This document shows positions 1-11,856 of a stretch of DNA of 64,000 nt, in pieces. The position numbers and the translations under genes are program-made. Under the pieces are notes generated by a model. The model ran no database searches and was not told where the DNA came from. It saw only the letters and a program-made list of their open reading frames with translations. Source of the stretch: Lomentospora prolificans (taxonomy: Eukaryota; Ascomycota; Sordariomycetes; Microascales; Microascaceae); assembly GCA_029532625.1 (NCBI GenBank), contig JARFXM010000011.1, positions 2,790,001 through 2,854,000 on the forward strand, in the 5' to 3' direction. Position 1 is the first letter of the stretch. Every line of letters begins with the position of its first letter.

Positions 1-441
1 CTCCTCGCCCGCGCCCTCCGCTCTTCCACGTTCATCACCGGCTCCATCTCCACCGCCTGGGCCTCCATCTGCGTCTTCCAGTCCTGGTTCCCCAAGTCCT
101 TCCTCGCCACCCAGCGCTTCTTCCTCGGCGGCTTCCTCGCCGGTCTCTGGGCCTGGGTCGAGCGCAGGTCCGGCCGCAGCGCCTTCCTCTACTCCGCCAG
201 GGCCAGCGTCGACAGCCTATGGAAGGTCGGCGTCAAGAGGCGCTGGTGGAGGGGCATGAAGGGCGGCGATGTCTGGGTCTTCGTCCTCGCCCTCATGGCC
301 ACTGGCGTCGTCTACGAGAGGGACCGCAAGGCCATCAAGGAGGCCAACTGGAGGAAGGGCGTCTCGTGGGTGAGGGGCGAAGGCTTCAGGGACTGGAGCG
401 TCGAAGAGGACGAGCTTGTCCAGGAGGAGGATACGGCGTAG
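1..441 (+). CDS. TMEM135-like multi-pass membrane protein, C-terminal fragment
   Basis: The open frame enters from the left edge and ends at a TAG at 439-441, giving the last 146 residues of a larger protein. The visible part holds hydrophobic stretches separated by short basic loops: one near the start (TGSISTAWASICVFQSWF), one following LATQRFFLGG, and one at GGDVWVFVLALMATGVVY. It ends in an acidic tail. The order of a Tim17/TMEM135-like hydrophobic block, WAWVERRSGR, a basic RRWWRG loop and a last helix resembles the C-terminal half of fungal TMEM135/PMP52 proteins, which are linked to peroxisomes and mitochondria. That assignment is from family memory, so the membrane character is better supported than the name. 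The N terminus and any introns lie outside the window. Confidence 0.55.
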   Translation, partial: LLARALRSSTFITGSISTAWASICVFQSWFPKSFLATQRFFLGGFLAGLWAWVERRSGRSAFLYSARASVDSLWKVGVKRRWWRGMKGGDVWVFVLALMATGVVYERDRKAIKEANWRKGVSWVRGEGFRDWSVEEDELVQEEDTA

Positions 442-1317
442 GATTCGCGCGCGGTCTCGGGTAGAAGCCTTGGGAAGCAATAATGTGGCGCGCATGACCA
501 TGTATGATGAGTTTTTATTGTTAATGTAATTAGTCCAGCGAGGGAGTCTGACTTTCGAGGCTGCAGCGTATACGGACCTGCCAGTAGCGTCCGCAGCCCT
601 TGATGTGTACATATCACGTTTTATGAACTTTCAATCACACCGAAGTCATAGGAGTAGGGTGCACGTGACGTCGTTCTTTTAAACTCTATCAGATCTTCTT
701 GCTTTTTTGTATCAGGCTCCATCTTTTTTGGATTCATCTCAGGGCAACTGTCACGGTTGCACGCCGTCCCCCCCCCCCCCCCCCCCCCCCCTGGAAAAAA
801 AAAAGACGAAAGCATACCCTCCGTAATTCTTGTAAAATAATAACGATTCCGGTCCTTTTTTCTAAGTACACCTGCCCCCCCTAGAACTAATATCCCTGCC
901 GGCCACGGCGGTAAATAGAAACTGAGGGGCTGTAAAGAAAGGATGCAATATAGGGACGGTGTATGGTGTAGAGGTAAGTGGCTTGCAATAGCGACGTGGG
1001 AGTGGTCGCAGATGCGAGGCGAAGTTAGGGGATAGGCATAATGAATCAAACGCAAACTCCAAGTACTGCTGAATGCTATTAGCGCATTGGAAGGTGAGGA
1101 ACGAAATGCAAATGCACCAGCCATTCCTCCTGTCGTCCTTTTTTCCATAATTCGTGAAGTCATTGACGACTTTTTGTGCTTTTGGCTGTGTTGAGTAAAG
1201 AAGTTGACCTCTAGGGAAAGCAGCAATCCCCTCAAAAGGTCAGGTCGCGGGGAAAAGTGTTTGCCAGTCGTCACCCAGAGAGGGGTTGGCCACGTTGGCA
1301 AGGCTGAGAATGACCCT
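442..1317. other. Convergent 3' intergenic region with a 24-C tract
   Basis: This 876-bp stretch separates the 3' ends of two convergent genes. It contains a UGUACAUA-type PUF-binding motif (606-613, plus strand), a CACGTGACGTC combination (662-672; an E-box overlapping a CRE-like half) and an uninterrupted run of 24 C (768-791) followed by an A tract. No convincing coding region is seen; a long minus-strand open frame here reads through the homopolymer and shows no domain. Confidence 0.6.
606..613 (+). promoter_or_regulatory. PUF-type 3'UTR motif TGTACATA
   Basis: TGTACATA lies 165 nt after the stop of the membrane protein gene, where a 3' UTR is expected. UGUANAUA is the consensus of Puf3-type RNA-binding proteins, which in fungi regulate organelle-related mRNAs. 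An 8-mer can occur by chance, so binding is an inference. Confidence 0.3.
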
Positions 1318-3872
1318 TTAGGGATATGACGCAGTCAAACGACCACTTGATTCATTCAAATTACCGTTCTGATCACTCGAGAGAGGGACCCAGACACGGC
1401 TAATATATGGTGTTCCAGAGTTACTAGCAGGAGCAACAGTCTCCTGGTACCCGAGAACAGCACACTCGTCGGTGGTTCGAGGCTGGACGGAGCTAAGAGT
1501 GCGGCGGACCGCATCTGCGTTGGCGATTCGACCTTCCTTGACAGCATCCAAAGCACCTTGCCGACGGGTCTCACGTTCGCCCAAGACATCCGAGATCAAC
1601 CGGAACCGGGCTTCATCCCTGACAGCGACGTTCTCGGCATCCATTCCAAATCGGGGCGACTCTAGAATAGTTTTCACAGAATCAAATGGAAGGTTAAGTA
1701 AAATGCGAGAAAGGATGCCGCTTTGTTCTGTTGTTCTCTTGGAAACCCCGTTGTTGCCGTTTCTCTGGGCGGGTTTGACGTCCTCAGAAGCCATGTCACC
1801 AAACTTGATTTTACTTAGACGCGACCGGTGCTTGGGGGTCAATTTCATGACGGAACCGCGGGCGATTGCAGGCGAAGTAGATCTGGCACCGGCTTGTTCC
1901 TTTTGTGCATCAACCTTCGGCAGCCTTCCGTAGCCTTCTGGATCGCAGACGGCAAAATCTAGCTGAAACTCGGTGGTCAAGTGGTTGGCAACGAATGCAA
2001 CAATTGCCTCATAAAGGATGTTCGTCGCACTTCCATAATGCCATTTCTCATGGAAGTCAATGGTTCCTCGTGCCGTACTTGAGCTCAGAGAGAATTCAAG
2101 CGCTAGCTCAACCGTTTCCCATCCTACAAGGCGGCTGGCCATCTCCATACCACGGACGACGATGGAGCGGTACTGGAGGAAATGTCCAGCTGCGGCATAG
2201 CTAATGACGAACTTAAACTGGTCGACAGCTCCTCCGGCTAAGGGGAGATCCTCCGTTCCGGGGGGAGGCGGGGGAATGTCGAAGAGTGGAAACCCGTATA
2301 GGCGTTGTATGGCCATCATAAAGGCGTCAGAGCGGAGGTACCTGTCATCAGCCCGAACCATAACAGTCAACAACCCGGAGTGTGCCTTTCGACGGCTCGT
2401 GGAGCTATCTAGCATGAGCTGCTCAAGGGTTCGGCTCTGGGCCAGGACAAAGCGGTGAGCGTGAAACTTGAGTGGGGGGGCGCGATGGTCAGGGAAGAAC
2501 AGCTCAAGAATACAGTCGGAAAACTTAGCATCCTGGAACTGGCGTTTCACCTGTTCCAAGAGCTGCTCAACATCGGTCTCGAGGGTTTGAGAGACCACAT
2601 GCAGAGGGTGCATAGGGGGCAACATCCCCGGGGGTGGACCCATGCCATACATCGACGTAGGTCCACGCGCAGGGCCATCATCGAAATGTCCATGTGCACC
2701 ATTGGGAATTCCGTACATGCCGTTATCCTCAGGCTGAGGAGACGGTTGCGACCCCTGGAAGCTGTGAGGAGTGGCAGGCATGTAATTGCCCATGTACGGA
2801 TGATACCCTCCATCGTGGGGGGCATATGCGGGCATGGTCTGTCCGTAGTGATCCATGGTAGTCGTAGGGTCTATATTGTTGCCATACACGAAAGGTTGGG
2901 GTCGGAATTCAGGCCCGGAAGGGCGGCCCATATATGAGCCCCCGTTAGGAACAGGGAAGCCAGGCGGAGGCCCATATCCGCCGGATAGCGGGGCGGGAGA
3001 AGAATTGTTAGAATCGTGAAGGCCACCAAACGTGATGCTACTGACGCTAGCATGGGGGTGATGAGAGGGACGTGTGTTCATCATCGGACCCGGATGCGAG
3101 CCGTTGTGGCTATTTGGCAGGGTGAAGGATTCCTGCACATTTGCACCGGGTTGGAAGGCCGGACTGTCTCGACGAAGTGCATTCATCATGTCGGGTCGGA
3201 ACGTAACGGGGGCAGGGTGAGCTTGATCGCGCGAAACTACGATAGACAGCGGGTTAGAAGCGCGGATCGACAGAGTGGTGGTGGGCGCCAACATACCACT
3301 TTGTCCGATTGCCTCGCGTGGCGAACTCTTGCGATGGTTCTCAGCTGGTTTTTCAGAAACTGAAGATGCTCCTGAAGTAGAGACTAGCTCCCGGGAGCTG
3401 GCAGTATCCGTCATGGTAGGAGTGGGCTTTTGGGTGTCGGCGCGTGTCGAATCAGATGTGGTGGACGAATTGTCTATGCCAACAATATGAGCCAAAAGGG
3501 TCGCTGCTACAGTGGGAGACTGTATTGTAACATACCTTGGACAGAGCCCGCTGGAATCTCGGCTGGTTGTGTCATCAACTCTGATCTTTTGGCCTCATTC
3601 GAGATGCCTGGGTCGGAAACTCCAGGTTGAGTATGCTGAAGTGGAACTCCTTTCGGAGTGGTTTGGGAATCGCCATTAGCCCCAGTTGTGGAGGAAGGCA
3701 AAGAGACAGGTGCAGCAGAGCCCTTGGAGATGGATTGTTTCTGGGCGCGTTTCTGCATGTAGGGCAAGGGGATAGCTGGGACAACTGGGTTCACATTTCG
3801 GTGCCTAGTTGTAGGTCCCTTGCGGGCTGCAGCAGTGCCATTGTTGCCAGTGCTCCCATTGGCAGGGGCCAT
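1318..3872 (-). CDS. BTB/POZ-domain protein
   Basis: Two exons are inferred: 3872-3536 and 3473-1318. The 62-nt intron (3535-3474) starts GTATGT, ends ATAG, and joins the frames as ...AGSVQ|DNSS, giving 830 aa. A shorter 29-nt alternative acceptor at 3507 keeps the same frame but is too small for a usual fungal intron. The first ~420 residues are low-complexity and rich in P, S, G, H and Y (many PPPG and MY/GY repeats). A BTB-like segment follows at about residues 420-520, with FSDCILELFF and LKFHAHRFVLAQSRTLEQL, the usual BTB beta-strand/helix core. The C-terminal half looks helical and has no recognised domain. Fungal proteins of this type are usually described only as BTB/POZ proteins; a scaffold or Cul3-adaptor role is possible but unproven. 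Confidence 0.8.
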
Positions 3873-5375
3873 AATGGATATCTATCCAGTGGATATGCCG
3901 GGGATTCGTTCAGTTGTATCGTATGCTTAGGTAGACACAAGGGTCGGTTTAACGGTAGGGAGTGAATTTTAGTCCAGGCTGATACTCGGTCGATCAGATG
4001 GCAAGAGTGGGGGGAGTTCGTTCAAGATCTGGGACCAAAGGGGCCAGGGCATATAGGAAGGAATGGAAAGTCCAGCGGCCTAGATCTTGAAAGGAAACTC
4101 CTCTATCCCTCAGGGCTTAGTATTGGCCGGCTCAAGACATCAGGCCGGCCATTGACAAGGCTCGGAGCTGTTGTTTGCGATGGCTGTCGGCAAGTTTGAG
4201 GAGCAGCTTGGAGGCCAGGAATGGTTCAGGGAAGGATCAGTAAGTGGTGACTCACTCTTAAAGGTCCGTTTGGAGAAGAAAGGGGAGGAGAAAATGGAGC
4301 AGCCTGTTGGGATTCTGAGAGAGGGAAATCAACGTTGAAGAGCTTCAGAAAGGGAGGAATCGGATTCAGTCTGGAAGGGACAAGCCCATGGAGGTTGGGC
4401 GCTTGAGCCAAGGGTGGAGATGTTTGGCGGTGACTGGGGAATCAACACCACAAGGGTGAGCCTTCCCTTTTCCCCTAACTTTTTTTTTCCTTTATTCTTT
4501 TTTCTGCATTCACTTTTTTTTCTGTAATTTAGCGAATCAGATGGAATCGAAGCCGACTGCCCATGCCAGCGCCCCACAGCCGGTCTCGGATAATTATCGG
4601 CATCCTTGTTTGAGCTCCCAGCATCTGTTACAGGAGGACCTCCACCGTAGTAGGCTAGATGGCGTAATTCAGGTATCCCACTAATCTTACCCTCCAACTC
4701 CCCAGGTTAGGCAAGTACCGCCCAATCCCCAAATTCAATCCCGACGTCATCCCTCCATCTCTTTTCACATGATTGCAATAAGCTGCTACCTCAGTTTCGT
4801 AGACAAAGGAACACTAAAAAAGGCTCAGCTAGACGCATTCCATCTGTATCCACGCTGGGAGTTAGGTTGTTTGCAACCCAGAACCCCAGTCCATCCCCTT
4901 TCCTGAATTGTGACATTCCCAGACTGGGAGCGGGCCGGTGGAGTGTGTTTGCACCAGGATGAATGCGGGGGCAACTGGCATCCCCTCCTGATAAGATGAG
5001 GGGTCCAACGATGTCTCGCGTTGTTAGGCTGTCGCTAGCATGCATCATACGTCTCTGGAGCCACTCAAGGAGCTCGGGGGTAGCCTTAATTTTTCTTTAG
5101 CCGCGTCCTTCATATGCAAATCATCAGAATCTGAACGAAAGCAAAATAACGTCAATAATCGGTCAGCATATCAATTATTTTAGCCCCTCAAGAGGTCTCT
5201 ACCATTCCAGCCTTCTATAGGGCATTCATTCCTTGAGTGCGAAGCCAAACGCATTGCTATTCCAAACTCCAAACTCTAAACGGATAGGGTATACGGCGGA
5301 TAAGACGAAACAGGTAGGAAAAGTGAGCAAAAGGTCCAAATCCCGAGCCACCTCGCATTGGCCAAACCACACAAT
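3873..5375. other. Intergenic: BTB gene 5' side, MFS gene 3' side
   Basis: About 1.5 kb between the BTB start codon and the downstream end of the next minus-strand gene. It should contain the BTB promoter and 5' UTR. Pyrimidine tracts occur near 4480-4530. Short open frames exist on both strands but none has a domain, suitable codon pattern or credible exon partners. Confidence 0.5.
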
Positions 5376-7334
5376 TCAAACAGTGGATGGTGTCGCTGGT
5401 TCTCTCTGCTTCTCTACGCGGCGTCCGTACACCTTACCGGCGGTCCATTGCCTCATCCTCTTCCCAAAGAAGAAGAGGCCTGGGATACCGAGAGATAGCA
5501 CAAGCATGACCTCGGCGTAAATGGCGAATGTCCATAGCAAACCGCGCTGCGATATCCAAACCGTAGCTTGGGAGGCAAGGAAGAATGCAATAATGAGTCT
5601 CAGGGATGAGACATTTACTAATACAGGTCTATCGAGAGGTTAGCAGCCGAAGATGGAGGATACGGGAAGTTGGCTTACCCAGCCCACATCGGATAACACT
5701 CGACGATGAACACGTTGAGGATTGTCATGATCGAGAGGAACCCGAAGACTATGAAGAACGAGCCAGTAAGAAGAATGCCCCAATGCAAATTGTTATCACC
5801 AGCGTATCCGAAAATAAAGCAGCCCGCTACTCCGGCGACAAAGGGGAATATCAAATTCACAAGGTGGTGTTCGGCCTCCCTGCCGCCACCATTCCATTTC
5901 GTCACGGAATTCGATACCCTATCCGCAACCGGGCCCCCAAGGATGAAGACAAGGATTGCAGCGGCGAAGAAGGGAACGACGGAAAGGCCTGTATACTGGA
6001 ATTGCCATCCTTGCGCGAGCAGGGCGAAAGCAGAGATCTGCTGTGTTGCCTGGTTCGTAATGACCAAAACGCTGTTCGTCAATACACACCAGATAACGGC
6101 AGGGAAGAAAGTGGTGCGGATAGTATCGAGCATCGAGATACCCGCGCCCTTAAAATCGAAACCAAATTGGAAGACGCCAAACTCGGTCCAAAATGTTCTC
6201 CTCCCGTAGGTTTCAGGGTCGAGGTCGGGCCTGTTCTCACCCTCACGAATTGGGTATACCCTTGCGCCGCTAAGCTCCTCCTTTGACCGCTTCCACCTAG
6301 TCTCTGGTAGACCAACGATCAACAGAATCCAAGCAAGAATTCCAAGACCTGAAGTGATAAAGTAAAGCCACCTCCACGTGTAGTTTGCCGCGACATACGG
6401 AGCGGCGATGCCAAGGGCGATGATGACCACACCCTGACTTGACACCACGACGGACATGGCCCGATTCCGCTGGTGAATGAAAACCATGTCTTGCACAATT
6501 AGGGGGATGAGCGCTTCAACAGCACCCACCCCGAGGCCTTGAATACATCGTGCCGCCTGGTGTGCTTGCAGAGAGTTGCTCAAACCTGCCCAGATGCCAC
6601 CGGCCCAAGCGCAGGCCGCCGCAAAGAGAAGAACTGGACGGCGACCCACGGCGATAGAGAGCGGCACAAGAAAATAGCTGGCAATGCCACTCCCGAGGAG
6701 GGGAATAGTTGCGAGCAAAGCAATCTTGCCAATAGGAACAGGCTCGACACCTGGGGGCACAACGGACATGGGGTTCACGCGGAGGCTATGGCCACCGCTC
6801 GACTTGACGAAATCGATTTTGTTTAAGATTCGAGGGTCAACACCTGAGTACTCGAGGAGGAAGACGGGTAAAAGCGACCCGATGATGATCTCAGCCGAAA
6901 GCCCCAGAGAGCCGACTTGACAGGGTCAGCTGTCGCACTCTTGCAGAATTCCAGAGGCCCGACTTACAGAAACACAAAGTGCCAATTGCAAACCACTTCC
7001 TCCAAGTTTTCATATTCAAAGGATCTACAACAGAGTTAGCTGTCACAACAAAAGCCAATTTTCCTCGGACTTGGTAGGATATACCTTTCGGGTCTGGTGT
7101 TGGCATCTATAACCGATAAGTTAGCTCTATTAGCACGACGTCGAATTGTTATGAGCAACATACCGGTATAAATCGTAGTTGGCCATCTTTATACAACGTC
7201 GTCGTGCCAATAACCTGTGTCTCCGACGCCCCATCTGATACATGACGGTCGTCCTCCTGGAGGCTAGTGTCCCCAGCCCCCAACCTCGAGGAGCTACTTG
7301 GTAGCGGCCAGTTTCTACTATTTCTCGTCGTCAT
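5376..7334 (-). CDS. Major facilitator superfamily transporter (DHA1-like)
   Basis: Five exons give 579 aa: 7334-7164, 7106-7085 (only 22 nt), 7024-6968, 6915-5679 and 5628-5376. The four introns (57, 60, 52 and 50 nt) all have GT...AG ends and restore the frame. The ~70-residue hydrophilic N terminus ends in DPLNMKTWRKW, which is typical just before TM1 in fungal drug:H+ antiporter-like MFS proteins. Hydrophobic helices follow, with a motif-A-like VGRRPVLL loop between TM2 and TM3, a charged central loop containing LPETRWKRSKEE, and more helices to a basic C terminus (KRMRQWTAGK). It should be a plasma- or vacuolar-membrane secondary transporter; the substrate cannot be read from sequence. 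The 3-kb upstream gap leaves room for an extended promoter. Confidence 0.88.
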
Positions 7335-9944
7335 GGCGTGTAAATAGTACGTCGTGTATGTTGAGTTGTTAACACGAGCTTATCTCTGGCACCTTCTGGC
7401 TATTGTCAGGGTCTCGAAAGTAGCGGAAGGAGGATGTGCCTGTCGCAGTGTGCGGGTTGCGCTATCACTTCTGTGCATATCTTACGGCGTTTGCGGCGTA
7501 TTCACTGATCGATCGTACATTTCTTGAGATTCTGTGGAGAGAAGAAGACCAATGTGTTGTTTCTCGTATGTGGGAGGACACGGGAGGATAAGGAGGGGAG
7601 GAAAGAGGGCTGCTGGAGCTCGGTTCGTACTCCCATCCCAGATCCCTGATATTCCCTGTACAAGGGTGTTCGGGTCCAACTGCAGGACTCGTCTTACGAA
7701 GTACACTTGTGCTTCTTGCTTCCGTCGGCTGAAGCATCGTCGGCATTACAAACTGATTGCATAATAAGTGATGTTGACACACTCTTGAAGGGACTGCATG
7801 GGGCCTTCTATCCGCCACTTTCCAAAAGGAGATTATTGTTTGCTCACATCAGAAGCTGGAATTGCTTTTTTTTTCTTTCCCCTGGGGCATTATCATGCTA
7901 GCACATGGTTTACAGCTGGCCTGGTTAAAAAGTAACAAACAAAGCGACGTCGTTATCGCCTCGCCTTCGCAAACCCTTCCTCTTTGCAATTGTCTACGAT
8001 ATCAGTCTGAATTGACGTTGCGACGAAGGCGCCTCTTCACAAATTCTTGCTGACCGGGTCAGGGTGTCCAGGAGGAAAACCCGGATCGAGGTAAGAAGAC
8101 GGAAACACGTATCATGGATCTGGGACGAATGTGTTTGATCGACGCGCGAAAGGGACCCCTACCCCTAGAGGCCTGTGCCTTGCTGCGGGTGCCCCAGAAG
8201 GGTTAGACAGACGTGTGAAAACCCATGGATCAGTCACAATGCTCAAGTGCTGTAAATACCGCCCTTTATTGTGTTGCATCACTCTGTTAAGAGAGAGGGA
8301 GTTTGCAGGTTTGCAGCTACAGCTCGATCAGAATTCGTTCAAAAGTTTCCCGAGCTCGTTTGGAGTTTGGGCTGCCAATGGTGAGTGGTGGTCTGTATAA
8401 TCACATGTGCCCCTATGGTTATTGTGCAATCACAAGTGCTGCAGATCGCTTGGTGGCAAGGCTCATTAATGACAGCCCTGCAGCTAATTCGGCTTCCCCG
8501 CAAAGCCAAAATGTTACTGTCTCTCCGGCCGGGCCCACTGCATACCAGGTTCTCGATGGCCTTCGCGATTTATTCCGCTTACACCCAACCCCCACGAGTG
8601 AGCCGACAGAATCTAGGATATGGCTGCCTTTGGTGTTTCGAACATAGCATAAATCGCCGAGTTCCATTCTGTAACAGGCCAAGTCGAACGAGCATATTCC
8701 AGTATTAATGGCCCGACGCAGTGTGGGCCGGGGGAAAAGAGCGCCTCAACATTGACGATTTTCCGTTTCTGGGGTATAAGTGGGCTCTGCCTGCCCCCTG
8801 CAGATTCCTTGAGTCATGGTTTTCAGCTATTAAACGGACGTCCAATATTATCTGAAGGTTGCATTCCCTCAATGCAAATGCAATAGCGACTCACAAACTA
8901 CCGGCGCCAAGGCGACAAAATGGTTCCGCGTCCGATGCCTCTACCACACTTTTCTCGGGTGCCACTACCTAAGCTAAGGTCACAGTTGGGGCCCGAATCG
9001 CACCGGACCACAAAAGGGCCTCTTGGTATTAGGAATGGCACCGTGGCCGGCGGACGAAGTGAACCGCGGCGCCGGGATCCTTGCTTTTCAATGTGACATC
9101 GCCCAACATCTTCCGCACAACTCTTGGTCCAGCTTGCTCGCATCGGTTTTCAGCCTCTCCTGTCCATTTCAGATCGGACAAGGGCTTTTCAAAGTTGAAC
9201 TACAGAGAAAATTGGCCTTGGCGAAGCCTTCGATGGTTAGACGAAGGCAGCCATAGAACTGGCAGGCCGAGCTAACTCAATCCACGAGAGTTTGTCGTGC
9301 ATATCTCCTCGCAAGGCCTCAGGATCGAGCATGGCCTGACTGAACGGCACCGATTCACCCGAATTCGTAATGCGAGATTCTGGCAATGAAGGAGGTGCCG
9401 CCTATGGTTATAGAGGGTTGGCACATCACTAGGTTTGTATCTTGTACACTACGATTGGCCCCCTTCTACACAGCCGTATCGCCGTGGAGCTCTATTACTT
9501 TAATGAGCGGATAAGGTCTCCAGTACTCGTGGCTTTGTTGCACTTTTCAAATGTGTAAGCAATGGATGCCATTCGAGCTGGTTAGCTTGAATCGGATTGC
9601 AGCGAGAGCTGTCCTGGCCTTACTCTCCAAGGAAAGAGAGGTTTGGGGCGTCAGTGATACTTGGTGCCCTGCCACCAGACTATTCTTACCAGCACAGAAC
9701 GTGAATTTTATACTATCTAAAACTTCTGCCGTAGTAGTACCTTAGATGCAGATTTCTCTCGTGACCTAAATCAGAGTCTAAAGGCCTCTGAATCATCTGC
9801 GCTTGTAGGTATCCCGTTCGCATCGCGTCGCTGCCCGCCTCTACACGTCGCATAGGCCCAGAGGTGGCACAGTTATTGAAGGCATGCCTAGGTGTATGAA
9901 GGCGCCTCGCTAAGTGCATGATAACTCAACAGAGTCGCGGGTTC

Positions 9945-9953
9945 TATATAAAG
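9945..9953 (+). promoter_or_regulatory. Orphan TATA box TATATAAAG
   Basis: TATATAAAG is a strong TATA match. It lies about 105 bp before an ATG at 10052 that sits in a good start context (TTCATCATGG), a spacing like that of expressed fungal genes. The matching open frame is only 18 codons, so either a spliced small gene, a non-coding transcript or chance is possible. Confidence 0.35.
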
Positions 9954-10051
9954 CCCCCACGGGTCGGCCTCCTTGAGAGGGTGCGTTGGCTCGGCTTCAG
10001 CACTTCCCAAAGTCTTGAGGATCAAATTACTTCAAACTCTTCAAATTCATC

Positions 10052-10108
10052 ATGGTACCTCGGCCAAACCAAATCACCTTTCCAACTACCTGGAAAAATA
10101 CCATGTAA
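10052..10108 (+). CDS. Possible 18-codon small ORF behind a TATA box
   Basis: The frame begins with the ATG at 10052 (peptide MVPRPNQITFPTTWKNTM) and stops at TAA. It is supported only by its position behind a TATA box and its start context. The end overlaps a potential donor (AT|GTAATAC), so it might be the first exon of a small spliced gene; no acceptor or second exon could be fixed. No homology is recognised. Confidence 0.15.
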   Translation: MVPRPNQITFPTTWKNTM

Positions 10109-10385
10109 TACAGGAGAAGAGCTGGGGGAAAAAAAGAAAAAGAGAAAATAAAAGAAGAGAGGGGGAAAAGACCAGAACTCCCGCGCTACTAATTCTACAC
10201 GTGAAAGCATTGGTTGTTTTCTAAATGCTCCTCCTTGCCTTCTGCGGCCTTATGTCGGTGTTGTATGTGCGCTGCCGCGCAATACGTCCTCATTCGAGTC
10301 CCAAGCAACCATCCACAACTCATTTGAAACGCATGATTAAGAGAGCAAGGGGTCGTAACGTCTCGTCATCACTCGTCGGCATCGC

Positions 10386-11319
10386 TCATCTTGACTCACC
10401 ACCGCCCACCAATCGAGCGACGAGGACATATAGGAAAACGACTCCACCAAAGAGCAGTAGCCTATGCCTGCTCGCCCAGCTTGAACCAGCATCACGGCGG
10501 TTCACCACGGCGTCGACAACGGCTTGGGTTTGGTGGCCGCTGCTGGCAGGAATACCGAGCTGAGGCCCACAAGAAGCACCCATTTGAGGAGCAACCCGTC
10601 CGGTGGCCTGGTCTACATTGTTCTTCTTCATCCACTCCCAGTTCTCTTTGTCGACGTCCGGCCACTCCGCCCGGAACTTGGCACCTCCATCCCCCGCCTT
10701 TACATTGCCCTTGAGCGCGGGGTTAGCCTTGAGATGTGATCCGCCGCCCGTAGAGTTCCACCACCGTGATCTAGCCGCGAGTGCCTTTCGCTCTGCTTCA
10801 GTTCCAGAGATGGAACCGGTCGTCATCTCCTCGCTAGTCATGAAACTTAAAAGGCCGATGAGAATAGTCGACACTTCCCAGGCGGGGTTGAAACTCTTGG
10901 GATGGAAGTCGGAGATGGAAAGACAAAGGCGGGTCGAAGGCTGGAATCGTCCGGAGGGGGTATGCATACGGATCGCAGGGGGCTTGAACGGATACTCGGG
11001 AGGGAAGAGCAACGTTCCCCAGTATTGGCCACCATGATAGGGGGTGTCCTCGGGACCAGTGATGATATAGTGCCATCTAGTTAATTAGAGTTAGCCTAGT
11101 TCTCCGATAAAAGATGTCGGAATGGCGGGAAGCAACACGTACTCGAGGATGTTGGACTCCGAAGGATGCGCCGTGATGTAAGGAGGGGGATTCTGGGAGA
11201 TGGCCTTGTATTCACGGGTCAACTGCAAAATATCCGTCGTTAGCGTCTATTTTTACGATAAACATATTTTAACGTTCAAAATTGGTGCATACCCGTGTGC
11301 GAGCAGCCTTGCTTGCCAT
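10386..11319 (-). CDS. UBC6: ER-anchored ubiquitin-conjugating enzyme E2 (Ubc6)
   Basis: Three exons, 11319-11293, 11222-11143 and 11076-10386, encode 265 aa. The introns are GTATGC...GCAG (70 nt) and GTACGT...CTAG (66 nt). The E2 fold spans about residues 6-160, with NPPPYITAHPSESNILEWHY, PEDTPYHGGQYWG and PPEYPFKPPAIRM. The active-site cysteine is Cys87 in RLCLSISDFH, the same position as in yeast Ubc6, and the class lacks the usual HPN motif. A single hydrophobic C-terminal helix at about residues 241-257 (LLLFGGVVFLYVLVARLV) makes it a tail-anchored ER protein. Known role: conjugating ubiquitin in ER-associated degradation with Doa10-type ligases. A donor-like GTGAGT lies just before the stop, so an extended C terminus is possible but not needed. 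Confidence 0.95.
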
Positions 11320-11856
11320 GACTGCCCTTGCGCCGTTGGATTTGTAAGGATCCTAGCGGGGAAGATTAAGCCGTCACAAGAGCGAGTTTGTCGATGGAAA
11401 GAATGGATAAACGAGCGATTCAATGGATATTCTGGAAAATAGGTACCAGAATATCGTTGAAAAGAAACGACCGCGATAGTGCGACGCCGGTATGGCTTTG
11501 GAAGTCCGAAGATGTGAAGTGTTGGAAGGAAGCGGGTGGGCAGAGAACACACTCGCAGCCTCCCGGCGATGCGTGCTGACGTTTGTCTTTCTGCGACTCA
11601 ACCAGCGTGGCAAATATTCGGTTAGGCTTCGGTGGAGTACCGAGTTGCGTTTAACCAGAAATAGGCGCGCGTCAATCGGACCTCCAGAAAATAAGAGTCG
11701 CACGTGATCGGACGGGGAGCTGCCCGGCTTCCATCGACCCATGGATCAATTCGGCAATCACAGGCCAGCTCCCGGAAGTATTTAGTAGCTAAAACAACCA
11801 AGTTCAGCGTTAGGTGCACAAGTTCGTGCTCTCGCAAGCAGCACGCCTTCAGTAAA
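11320..11856. promoter_or_regulatory. Divergent UBC6/SAM50 promoter with E-box
   Basis: The 537 bp between two divergent start codons must carry both promoters. A CACGTG E-box sits at 11701-11706, about 150 bp upstream of the SAM50 ATG. A second CACGTG lies at a similar distance from ARP6 (32317-32322). bHLH factors bind this hexamer; co-regulation is an inference. Confidence 0.45.

Larger units (their letters stand above)
7335..10385. other. 3-kb gene-poor interval
   Basis: This stretch lies between the MFS start codon and the UBC6 3' end, both on the minus strand. No protein family, RNA gene or transposon relic was recognised in either strand. The only organised signal is a TATA box with a downstream ATG near 9945-10108, listed separately. 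Short open frames are scattered and unconvincing. Confidence 0.5.

Noticed and set aside
621..1301. 226-codon minus-strand open frame
   Set aside because: It is translated through the C24 homopolymer (poly-Gly), has no domain and lies between two 3' ends.
3507..3535. 29-nt intron in the BTB gene
   Set aside because: Too short for fungal splicing; the 62-nt choice ending at 3474 keeps the frame and is more credible.
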